Below, piece by piece: positions 1 through 11,450 of a stretch of DNA of 64,000 nucleotides. The notes beneath the pieces were generated by a model. That model ran no database searches. It saw only the letters and a program-made list of their open reading frames with translations, and had not been told where the DNA came from. The stretch is from Rachycentron canadum. Its lineage: Eukaryota; Chordata; Actinopteri; Carangiformes; Rachycentridae. Position numbers and translations under genes: made by a program. The stretch covers positions 14,880,327-14,944,326 of the forward strand of contig CM076650.1 of assembly GCA_038496675.1 (NCBI GenBank). Reading direction: 5' to 3'. The stretch's first letter is position 1, and every line of letters begins with the position of its first letter.

Positions 1-43
<43 letters not shown>
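1..43. repeat. (CT)n microsatellite at window start
   Basis: Uninterrupted CT dinucleotides truncated by the window edge. An A28 run follows at 106-133. Confidence 0.97.
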
Positions 44-48
<5 letters not shown>

Positions 49-105
49 GTCCCCCTACTGGTTTCACTTAATAAGCTTCAAAGGTTTCTGGGCAACGTGG
101 CTCTC

Positions 106-136
<31 letters not shown>

Positions 137-228
137 ACCATGGCATTTTTTTGGCACACAGCATCTTCCCTCTTGCTGAGGATATGGGGTTGCCATGACA
201 TCAGTGGGCACCTTATAAAGCATACAAT

Positions 229-264
229 TGTGTGTGTGTGTGTGTGTGTGAGTGTGTGTGTGTG
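229..264. repeat. (TG)n microsatellite
   Basis: TG dinucleotides with one AG interruption. Confidence 0.97.
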
Positions 265-3200
265 ATGGACATCTTGTGTCAATCTCAGCTAAATGCTTAG
301 ACACTGGTAGGAAACCCAGGACAGCAGCGGCACAAGCGACATGCTTATAGACAACTGTAGTTCCCAACACACATACACACATGCACACACTGAAAAGTGA
401 CTGTTCCTCTACCCTATTTTGCTCTATTTAATCTATTGATGACTGAGATATATACTGAAGAATACATTAAAACATTCTGCTTAAGAGTTTGCATTTATTC
501 TTACTGTTTCAGCACATTTCAAACTGTATATGTATGAACAAGAAATAAAAACATAGCATAAGATGTTGTTGGCTTTGACATATTATTAATTAATAAACTC
601 CACAACAAAAGAACTGGCAGAGTAAATAGCATATATGCAGTCTCTGCTAGTACATTCTGTGTTTGTTTTGGTTAAACTTACCCCGGAGAATCTCAAATCC
701 AAGAGCTAACTTTAAAATTGGCTCTGGATTTCCACTGATGGTTAATGTTTTCATACTGGCATCTCTCTTTGATTCTGCTAATGTTTGTGTGTGTATGTGT
801 GTGTGTGTGCATTTTTCTTTTTATGCACTCCCATCCAAAATAATTAACAGTGAGTGCAGAAGTAACCTGCAATTCTCAATCAGAATATACATAGCAGACA
901 GTGGAGGAATAGAAAGGGTCAGAGCCAAAGCAACTAAGTTAATAATAATCTGAGTGCTTCGGGGTTTCTTTTGTGTGAACAATATAATATAATAATATTC
1001 ACCAAGATAACTCTTGTTCTTTTTTGTGATAGTCAAATAGGTCCTTGACCTTGAAGTTGCATTTGCTTGAAGTGAAACTACAACTTTGTGGTCTGGTGTT
1101 CCCAGTCACCGCACACTTCAGCCTCCACTAGTGTGAACTGAATGGGAGTTGTGAGCAGCACATCCCTAATATCAGCCAAATCTTTCTTAACATAGAGCAC
1201 AGTGCAGATTTGAATTTAGACTGATCAAAAGTAGCCCTTTCCTAAATTGTGTAACAACTAACAGTTGCCCCTGTAATTTTGTTTTCAAGGCATTTTAAAA
1301 AGATAAACTGACCAGAAGTATTGCTCTGGTCAGTTTTTTTGTTTCTGTTTTAGTCAGCTACTTCGTGAGAAAATGAAACAACCAAGAACTATTAAAGGCA
1401 GCATAATTGTCCTCCACATGCCCTCTTACATACATTCATGCAATCCTATGGACAGGGCCACTAGTGGCCTCTAGTGGTTCATACATGATGTTACTATGAA
1501 GTTCAATTTCATCAGCAGATTCTTTGGAACCTGGAGGCCTAAAAAGTTGCCCTAAATCCATACTAAATACTCATTCTATGCATTATGTACTACACACTAA
1601 TGATCACAGTAGTAGTTTTAGCAGTTAGTAGCCTATATAAAAATATCAACACACACAAAGTGTAACTGTTAATTATCATCATGTTCTCTCTATGATTTAA
1701 TTGTTTTTCCAAGATTTTTCTGGACCAGTTTCACCACCATCCACAGTTTTTTGTCAGCTGTGAGCAGCCACTCTGTCTTTTGCACAGTGTATTATGAGAG
1801 AGTAGTGTCCATTAACAGCAGACTCAAAAATGATTGTATACCGTGTCTATGTAGCATTTTTCAAAGATCCCATTGTACCTGTCAGATATGGCTCTATACA
1901 CTCTGACCCAAACCGTTTAAATTTATTTTATTTATATCATCATGTTATTGTGTAATACACACAAATATACTAATCCTATGTACCAGAAACACTATCTATC
2001 TATCTTTCAGCCCTCTCTCGGGCGACCACTAAACCTGCAATAATTATGACGTACCCGACCATAACGCTGCATAAAGAGAAATCTTTGACATCCAGTTACA
2101 TTAAAACTGCATACATACATACATTATGCTTACATAAGTCTCTACACTGGAGTTGTTTTTCATGTTCATAATTTAGGTTTTAGAAAAAGACATCACTTCA
2201 TGCAAAAATTCAGATAATGTGTTTCAAAGCAAAAGCTCCAAATGCAGCAAGAATTCATTTAGCTTACAACAGAGAAAAAAGCTGAAGAGCCTACCAGGGA
2301 TGTACAAAATAGTTTTTGAAATATTGAGGAAATAAAAACTAAGCACCTTCATTAAAATTTTAGCAAATGTTCATATAATGTGTTTTCCTCAGAATTAGTG
2401 CCATCTGTCCTGTGTCCATTGAGCTTACTGTCCCTCTTGTCTGCTCTTTCAAAGCTTTGTGTGACCTTTTCTAAGCTACCAGGAATGTGGATCATCTCAG
2501 GCTTTGCCAAAGTTTGCCTCAGTCCCCAAAAAGATAAAACAAAAAAAACCCCAGTGCTTTTCATAAAGAAGCCAGGACAAATAGTCCTATATATGACAAT
2601 TATCCAAAAACAAATTGCTGGTTTAATTTAAAATCTTCCTAAAATGGGACAAATTCTGTTTTCTGGGTGAGATGTGAGCATAGATCAGGCCAATAAGAGG
2701 AAGGATTGTAAAGGCTTTGGAAATAAGCCTCTGACAAGTTCTGCAGTTGCAGTGGATATGTGCAGTGCTAATCTCTGTTCAGCTTTGGTTCACCCCAGCA
2801 GTATAAAACACCCTACAGAGCTCAGGTCATATAACTTCCCTTTTCCCCCTCCCAAAAAAAAAATCCCTCCTCGGGCCCCAGAACACAAGTTTAATAGTTA
2901 TTCTTATTAGACCATACAACTGCTGGGAGCCCGCAAAATAAAATAGCTGTTTTTCTGTTGATCTGTTTACGCTCGCCTGAGGAACTTTACCGCCGAAGGA
3001 GCCAAGACTCCAGAGCAAAAAAAAAAAAAAAACCTTTCTCTCTCCCTCACAGCCAAAGTGGACTTATTATGTTACTGATGGCAGAATTCCCAGTGTGGAA
3101 TTAGGACTTTGAGCTCCGATAACGTTCCTGAATCCCAGCACGGCGCTGCTTTTACTGGTGGTGGTCACACACTGCTTTCTGTCTTGCCCTGAGCCAAACC

Positions 3201-3887
3201 AGCCAAGGAATTAGTCACTAATAGGGGGGCAACTTAAGGCTGCTACTGTTTCCCATACTGATGAAGAAAGAATATAATTGTGCAATGATCTTTGTGATGT
3301 TGTGGGGTTTCAGAAGTGTTTCAACAGTAGGTGGACGGGTTTTGAATACTTAAATCTCTGCTCCATTTGAGAATGTGCTTCTGAATTTTTGCATTCATAC
3401 GTGTGCCTTCAGTCCTCACACAGCCTCCACACCAGAGATGACACCTGCTTTACCTTTCAGTAACCCCCTCATCTATCTCAAGCCTCTCTGTACCTCATCA
3501 TTAGCAGTATAGCCTCTGTGCCCCTGTGTTGCCATAGTAAAACAATAGAGTGCAAATCTTCCAATCTCCTTAATGTTCACTAATCTAATGAGTGCGGCGG
3601 GGATATTAAGCAGATTGCTGAGCATTACGTTTTACCATTAGAGACACAGCCACCAGCTATTTCAGCACTTCTGGGCTCTTTTCCTCGAAAGCCCCCCCTC
3701 CAAAAAAAAAAAGAAAAAAAAAAAGATCTGATTTTACCATTATTTCTCCAGTCTGATCCTATCGGCCTGCTGCGTCTTGGGTAGATTATGATTTGGCATG
3801 AGGAAGAGAAGTAATCAAATCATGCTGCTACTGCTAAGTGTGGTTACTGCTGAGTGTGGAAGAAAGTGAGTGGGAGTATGTGTGACC
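265..3887. other. Gene-free, putative plppr intron
   Basis: AT-rich sequence with A-rich runs near 3019 and 3701-3724. Two GC-richer blocks (2930-3230 and 3560-3680) have no coding frame but look less random than their surroundings. No gene supported. Confidence 0.5.
1305..1336. repeat. Perfect 12-bp hairpin followed by T run
   Basis: Arms AAACTGACCAGA and TCTGGTCAGTTT surround AGTATTGC, with T residues after the right arm. It is in putative intron and no element was recognised around it. Confidence 0.75.
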
Positions 3888-3901
3888 GTGTGTGTATGTG
3901 T

Positions 3902-3940
<39 letters not shown>
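3888..3940. repeat. (TG)n microsatellite
   Basis: TG repeat with scattered TA steps. Confidence 0.97.
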
Positions 3941-3941
<1 letters not shown>

Positions 3942-4092
3942 TTGACAGTGAGATAGAAAGAAAAAATGGCATGATAACAAGCCAAGTTAATAAAGGGAAA
4001 CAATTAGGACATAAAAGATTGATATGGCTCACAGATTTTAATGCTCTTGTCTGTCTTAATGAAATCCCTTTGACTATATCTGCTTCATGCAT

Positions 4093-4093
<1 letters not shown>

Positions 4094-4145
<52 letters not shown>
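4094..4145. repeat. (CA)n microsatellite
   Basis: Long pure CA tract, continued by TACATACATAAACACACAAA and a looser CA-rich stretch to 4309. Confidence 0.97.
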
Positions 4146-4149
<4 letters not shown>

Positions 4150-4903
4150 TACATAAACACACAAATATACATGTACACACTCATTATAGTGGTCTCATTG
4201 CTTCCCTCAGGCTCTCCTGACAGGTGTGGCTCCCACACACAGACACACATAGATAAACATTCACAAACACATACACGTTCACTCACATGCACGCACACAC
4301 ACACACACTAGGCCCTACAGGGCATTTTCCCTATCCTGGGACTGCACAATGGGCACTTTGTACACCCTCCCACCTCCCCATCGCAGCCCTTACCATCAAC
4401 CCCCCACCAGCTTCCAGCACATCCCTCTTTAAATGGGAGATTATGCAAATGAGCTCACACCATTGCAACACCCCACATATAAGTGATGTGCATTCAGTGA
4501 AATCTGCAGTCTATGGGAGCATGTATGGGAGTCAGCACATGAATGTTTCTACTCACTGAGACGCGGATGTGGCCTAAATACACAGTAGACATCCCAGGTG
4601 TAGGACCCACACTAGAATACTCCTATCAATCAGAAGCTGCAGTGTTTCATTGTTGCTTTTAATATTTGGTCTAAAAATAATTTTTACCTCAAATATGTTT
4701 TGAAAATTTTTGCTTACACCAGCGAAAACATGTCCTGTGCTTGCAGGCGGATGGCTAGGCTGAGAAAGTAAAAGATTATCTGATCTGTAGCAGCTGTGAA
4801 TGGACCGATGGAAGAGCACTGGCAATATGGTGTTTGGAACAAATTCACTGAACAAGAACAGTCGAAAATGTGCTTCATATCACAAGGACTATTAATGACA
4901 ATA

Positions 4904-5409
4904 CTGGAAGAAGTATTCAAATCATCTACTTGACTAAAAAAAAAAAAAAAAAAAAAGCCAGACCACAGTATGATTTGTTTTAAATATATGGGAGTATATA
5001 ATGTTATGTTTACTTTAGTGTAATTACAAATGTATTATCAACATCTACTTCATGGATCAAAAGATTATATAAAAGGTGAGCTTGAGGCTATAAGAATCTA
5101 TAATGCATCATATTTTATAAAGTCATCATCACAAAGTAAAAAGAAAATACAAAGCAAAAATTCTAAATACTATATTAAACTTAAGTAAAAGGTGAAGTAA
5201 AAAAAACAGGTATGCAAAGAAATGCTCCTATCTCATCAAGTATATATTACTGAATTATCAGATTGGATACAAATGAAAAGATAGAGCTAATTTGATTTAA
5301 TAATTAATTGGTAATTTGTGGGGGCATAAAACACAAATACTTCAAAAAAATGTCTAAAAACTGCACTTAAGTACAGTATTACTTAAGTACTTATTCTTGT
5401 AACTAATTC
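4904..5409. mobile_element. Diverged ACTTAAGTA-type teleost interspersed repeat
   Basis: Begins TGGAAGAAGTATTCAAATC and ends near CACTTAAGTACAGTATTACT. Inside are ATAATGCATCATATTTTATAA and repeated AAGTAAAA words. This matches an abundant non-autonomous element known across spiny-rayed fish, generally thought to be DNA-transposon derived. The copy is strongly mutated and includes an A21 run at 4936-4956. The class assignment is from memory. Confidence 0.65.
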
Positions 5410-8400
5410 ATATATGTCAATAACTGCTTTGACAGCACATTTTTCTGCATGTTAACAAAAGTTCAGAAATACAGAGAATTCTGAAAAAAAGAACATTAAC
5501 ATAATATGAGCATCCTGTCTCTCTGGTGAAGTCAAGTTAATTTAAGGCCTTAAGATAACAGGCAGGCAACTCCAAATATGAGAACTTTTCTCTCAGGTAG
5601 ACTATGACATAGATGCAGTACAACTAGAAGTGCAGCAACACTGAGGCTACTGATACTCACTTCCATAGGGTGCCGATTAAGTTAGTGTGCAGACAGAGAC
5701 ATACTAGAGATGAACATGTCCACACAAACACACACCACAGGCTTGTTACATACAGCAGTTAGGTTCGGGGTCAGGCTGGGACACAGGTTACCACAGGGTT
5801 AAAGCTCGTGCACATGAGAAAAACAGCAGAAACAGATTTAAGAGAGAGGTGGATGCCAAGAGTGCCATCTGTTTTAGTTACCCCCCTTTCCAGTTTCCTC
5901 TCTCTCCTCTCCCATCCCTCCCTGGTTTTCTCCATCTTTGTCTCTAAGCACATTCCCCTGTTCCCAACTCCATCTAAAGCCATATACATATTTTGTCAAC
6001 AGCTAAATATTACCATTCATTATTTGTTTTCCACACAGCTCAAGCACTGATAATAAACTAAGATGGTATAGATACAAGGACGGGTGTGGGGGTGGGGAGG
6101 GAGGGGTAAGATAAGTCCAAATCTGGCAACCGTCTCAAGTGTAATGACACCTCCATCTCTATGGAAAACCATCCCCTTTTGTCTTCACTTGCATGGGAGC
6201 TCTTTCTTTTTACTGTTTTGTTCCCAGAAAACCCATGGAACATTTGCCAACATTTTTAAGAGCTGCGAAAAGCAGGATTTTTTTTCTGCTGGTTTTTTAA
6301 GTCTTCCACCTCGCAGGTGTTTCTTTTTAAGGCATGCTCGACAATGCCAAGCTCGTCTTGGCTCGTCTTGAATGCCGCGGGCCTCAGGGGGGAGAGAAGG
6401 GAAAAAAAAACGAGGTTGGAGAAATCTTATTGATTAGCAGTTGTCGCTTCCCTTTTCTTTATCTCACTATGGCTCTCCTTTGCTGCCTCACTCACTCTAT
6501 CTCCACTCACTTTTTAAGTGTTGATAGGGGGATAAAAAACCTTTTTAGGACAGGCCAAGAATAAAAAAAAAAAAAAAAAAAAAAGACGGCAAAATAAATC
6601 TTAGCTATAACTTAAAACCCTCTGTTCTCTCACAGGAAGTGACTGGACTTGAAGTGTCAAAGAACAAAGCTGCAGCTTTAAGTGAGACTTTGTTGCATGA
6701 AAAGCATTTATGTATTCAAGTGTTTGTGTGAGTGTATGAAGTTAATGTGTCAGAGACTCTCAAAAAGTCCAACTAGCTCCAGGCCTCAATTTCGGGCTTT
6801 TATTAAGTGGTGTCTAATTTCCCTCAGACCTTTAGGCTATAAACACTGGCTTCATAGATGCATTCAAAACTGATTTATGACGCACGCCTACTTGTAATAC
6901 AGAAAATGAAAAAGAATAATCAATCTTATCTCATTCTGATGTGCTCATGTTTGTCTGATTAGTATTCTGTGGGTAATTGACACAATTGCAGCCAAAGCTC
7001 GGTTCATTAATGTTAAGACAGATTGCTGCTCGTTAGAGCCACCATGTGGTGCAAACACAAACAGCAGCCATCTTGCTGAAAGTGGAGTTGATAACTGTGT
7101 AAGCCATGTTTAGTCTTAACAAAATGTCATGTAAAAGTAATAACTGCAATAAGTAATAATAAAACCATGTTATTGCCCTTGAGAGTCAGAAAAAAAAAAT
7201 TGGGCTTTTAAATTATAGAAGGGGGGGTAAACAGGTGGACTGCCAGTTAGGATCAGTGATACGCCGGCTGGATGGAAAGAAACACAGGACAAGAGGGAGG
7301 GAGGGGGAGAGCTCAGAGAGAGGGATAAAAAGAGGGAGCAGGGAAAGAAGTACCATCTGTTTTTTAGGGACAAGGAAGATAAAAATGTGAGTAGCGCTCT
7401 GAGGCAGAATGTTAGTATAGACTGAGGGAGTGCAGGGGGAGGGAACTACAAGGGGCACGCAGAGGTAAGGGAGAAAGGGCAGATAAGAGGGAGGCAGACA
7501 GATGGAAGACAGGAAGATGAGAGAGGGAGAAAGAGCGGGAGAGAGTGAGGAGGAGAGGGGACCAGAGATTGGGGCTGGCAGCGGTGTGAGCGCACTGGGC
7601 ACGCTCACATCAGGAGGGGACATGACTCGACATGCCGGCTCAGCCCAGCTGGGTCAACGCTCTGCACTGCCATGTTGTTTTGGCTTGGCGCTCACTTCTC
7701 CTGCAAACACACACACATACATGCTCAAGCGCACAAACAGACAAACAAATCCAGTTACCCTCAGCTCGCTTCCTCATTCTCCCTCTCCCTGTTTCATATC
7801 TAGACACACACTCACTCACAGGCAAACACACAAGCTCACACCCAAAATGCCATGGTTTTGGCTAGCACCGGCCAGGCAGGCGAGGGCCCTGGACTAATGG
7901 AAACGCCAAACTCGTTACTCTAACGCTGGGTGACAAGGGCACCTTGGGCTGCAGATGTTCCTGCTGATGACAGATGGAGCCTGGCACTGCCAGGGGACAG
8001 TGGGCCAGGCCTGCGCCAGCTCTATGCCACCTGCACCCCTCCTCTGTAGCCCTCCACACAAACTCAAACATACACACACTCCCTCGCTTTCTCACTTGGC
8101 CTATCTCTCTTGAACACTGGCGCACTGCTCCCCCCCTTTTGCCCCCACCTCCTATGTGCATGTCTGTCTCTCTCTCAATCACTCTTCCTCTTTCTCTCTC
8201 TCACACACACTGGCATGCTCCTCTTCCTCCTCTACCCACTGTGGGGATGACTGTTTGTGGACAGATATCCATGACACTGGCACAATAAGTTGGATAAATT
8301 GCGCCTGTGTTGGTATTGATCCTATTCACAGACAGGACAGAAATTAGTGCGTCATGATCATAATTCAAGGAGAAAGTTAACTGTTTTGTCTTGAACTGTC

Positions 8401-8771
8401 CACTGCAGCATCCTGGTGAGCAGAATCACAAAATGTTTTATCACACATTCATGTCAGTGTTTTCTGATGACTGAGAGCAATTCATAGCCATTTCCACTTT
8501 TGAGCAGAAAGTGGATTCCAGATCAGCTAATGCATGATGGAGACTGTGTAATGATACCATTTATCTTCATGGAAGTGGTGACAGGCTTCTGGAGGTGATT
8601 TGCCGGCCTGGCTCAAAGAGACAGTCCACCAGGATAATTTGCTTGACGCTGTTAGTCGCCAGATTATCAAAGTGTGCTCAGCTGTAATTTTGATGATGGT
8701 AGAAATCTGCTTTCAACTCACCATGAAAATCTGTCTTGAATGTCACCAGTGTTTCATCTTGCTGTGTCACT

Positions 8772-8775
<4 letters not shown>
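5410..8775. other. Gene-free, putative plppr intron
   Basis: Contains a poly-A run (6563-6584), a duplicated AGCTCGTCTTGGCTCGTCTTG word near 6350, a purine-rich block at 7260-7560 and a GC-richer block at 7840-8040. Open frames here reflect base composition. Confidence 0.5.
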
Positions 8776-8803
<28 letters not shown>

Positions 8804-8831
8804 AGTGTGTGTGTGTGAGTGTGTGTGTGTT
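8776..8831. repeat. (TG)n microsatellite
   Basis: TG tract with two AG interruptions, followed by C9 and a short CA tract. Confidence 0.97.
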
Positions 8832-11298
8832 TGTGCCCCCCCCCTCCCACACACACACAGACAATATTAATGCAGGCTATCCCATAAAATGTAATCTAGT
8901 TAGTTTTAGACACATATATGACTCAAACACATTTCTTACTTTCAGCTTCTGATCAAATATTACAGACAAACAAAAGGGAAACGAGCCAGAGGAGGTGGAC
9001 TTTTGAGGAGAACATGGGGAGGTAAACCAAGGGTTCAAAGTTTTTTTTCCGCAGAAAATATGATGAGATTCTGGAAAAGTGTTTGTTCTGCAACGCCAGC
9101 TATAAATCCAGGCACATCGTCTGTCAGTCTAAGATTCCAAGTGTTGAAAGAACACCAAGACACCAGAGATTCATATGTTTGCCGTTTCATGAATTTTGAT
9201 AAATCTGACCAGACTCGGTGGCCAAAGCTGTGTCTCTAGCTTGGCCCAGTGTGCTCTTTCCCACTGTTGGAATTTGTGGGCTGCGATATTGAGCTACTCT
9301 GTGATTAATGTGTATTTTGACATTGAAATCTTCTATAAGTCCTGCGAGTGGAAGGCAACAATGTGCATGATCGTAATCAAAGTTTCCTGAGAGCTTGTGA
9401 ATCTGTCAGCACAGAGACCACTTAGCAGATTCCAATGCTGCATTTGTGGCTGCAGACTTTTGGAGCCCATTTCTGTTCTACGTACAACCGCCTTTCCTGT
9501 GCTGCAACCCCCTCCTCTACACTTTCACCACTCTTGCATCAAGTCTACATCCCTCCACCCCTCCCCGTGACCACTTCATCCAAAAACCATGTGTGGCATG
9601 TCATTTCAACTCCCTCCACACTGAAGAAGGGCCCCTAACAAAACAAAACAATTATCTCTTCCCTCGTTAGGACCTGGCTTGCACCGTCTCTCCCTCTCTA
9701 ACTCCCCTCCTTCTCCTGCTGGATCCGGCCTCTGCTCTTCTTCCGTAGCTGTCTCTGTGACAATAAGTTGGACTGAGGGTCTCTTAAGTGTTTCTGGAGT
9801 GCAGCATTTAACTGATTTTAAGCTTCATGTTTCTTTTAAAGGCCTCAGCAGGAGTAGAGGCACAAGATGCCATAAAGAGGAGGGTGAGGTACCCACGAGA
9901 GACAGATGAAGGGAAGGCAGGAGAGCATGAAGTAGTGCAGCAGATGATGGCATGTTGTAGTGCGAGGTGTGCGGTGATGTGTGCTGGTGAAGAGGAAGGC
10001 GAATGGATGGTTTGGCAGAGGGAGGGTGAGCAGGTTTCAGCGTGCCAGCTCTTAATTACTTTAATTGGAGTCATTAGCTAAGTGAGCATGAGAGACATCA
10101 CCTGCATGGCATGCAGGACCGCACCTGCCACAGCGACATTGCTATCATCATCACACTCCAGCAGAGGGTTTTTTGACAGCTCAACACTCAAACACACTTG
10201 TGCTGCCACACTGAGGCAACAATGAGATCAAACAAATACATGCGCACACAGATATTGTCATATATTCATTTGTAACCTGCAGCCAAATGATACAAGTCGT
10301 TCCTTTGGATATGTCAGGTAATGCAAATGAAAAACTCCAACATAATCTATAGAGTTATATAGAGTATGCAGGTGGTGCTTACAGTTTATGCAATTAGTGA
10401 GCTTTTTGGTTTGGCTTATTGGCAACATTATAATATATTAATGAAATAATTTTCTGATTCTCTTTTTTTAAGCCAAGCACTAGTGCAAACAAGCAATGCC
10501 ACTACGATTTTGCTTTATTCTAAAAACCGAATCCACTATTTTTAGACCAATTCCAACTTAAGTCTCATGTTTTGTCAAATCAAACTGAGTTGAGGCTCAA
10601 CCCGTTGTTTGTGACTTTAAACAGCAGGCACAGTCAGAGGGGTATGACCTGGGGCAGACAGAAAGTGGATGATTGCTGTGCTTCAAAGGTGCCACTGACT
10701 TTTACAAATAAGCAAGCAAAACCGAGCAGCCAGCACAATTCAGCTGTGCACTGCACTCATCACAAACACAAGGACCAGACCAAAACATACCTTTTCATGA
10801 CAGTCTCATGATTTTGTGCTATCTGTCTTTCATGTGCTGAAAGTCTCTCTCCTGCATCTGTGCTGCTCTCTGCCTGGACATCTTCACCTTCCTCCTTCCT
10901 GGCTGAAGAAGTTCAGGGTTATTCTCCCAGAATGACATCAAACATATCAAATGAGCTGTACGGAGGGAAAATACCTAAACTCATTTCAACATATTTACCT
11001 TTAACTGACATGACACGCTCCAGGAACAATGTAGATGTCTGTATTTAACACTGCTATGACACTGCCTCAGTGCTGTTGACCTTTCCTGGCTCAGCATCTA
11101 GAGTCAAGGTGAAGCAGAGGGGCGACGCGGGAGCTTGGGTCTTGAGATGTAACTTTTATTTGCTGACAAACAGCCTATAGTGCGCGTACATTGCACCTTT
11201 ATGTTCACAGGTACACAGGTGCTAACTGCTAACTAGCTAACTGTCTTCGCCGGCCGCCGCGCTCTCTGTTTTTTCTCTCTTTGTACACATTTTAAATT
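8832..11298. other. Gene-free, putative plppr intron
   Basis: Includes a homeodomain-site and E-box-rich block at 10035-10150 and a GC-rich, CpG-bearing flank of repeat copy A at 11100-11298. No convincing exon. Confidence 0.45.
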
Positions 11299-11450
11299 CT
11301 GAGCTATTCCTCAAGGCAGCTGCTCTACTTCTGTTACAATATATTAGACTTACATTAGCTCTCAGAGATGATCAATCAGTGTTATTTGCTTGTTTAGATG
11401 CTAATGTTTGTTGTAACGTTTTATGCGCGAGTTTAGCGTCCACATTCGTC
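11299..11450 (+). repeat. Interspersed repeat, copy A
   Basis: GAGCTATTCCTCAAGGCAGC, TGCTCTACTTCTGTTACAAT, GATCAATCAGTGTTATTTGC and TTATGCGCGAGTTTAGC appear in the same order and spacing as in a second copy at 15067-15225. Copy A keeps many CpGs and its GC-rich flank (11100-11290) may belong to the same element, so it looks the younger. Family not identified; likely a DNA transposon. Confidence 0.6.

Noticed and set aside
3815..4311. Several open frames of alternating His-Thr or Cys-Val residues
   Set aside because: They are translations of the CA/TG microsatellites. The same applies to frames at 8740-8952, 19362-19611 and 27124-27733.
7213..7623. 136-codon minus-strand frame rich in Ser, Pro and Leu
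   Set aside because: It is the complement of a GA-rich tract that avoids stop codons by composition; no splice sites or family resemblance.
10791..10902. Possible minus-strand coding exon (reads ...ESSTDAGERLSAHERQIAQ...) with a GTATG donor
   Set aside because: The acceptor lacks a good pyrimidine tract, no family match was recognised, and it cannot be placed in a PLPPR protein when the membrane-helix exons are absent between it and 24187.
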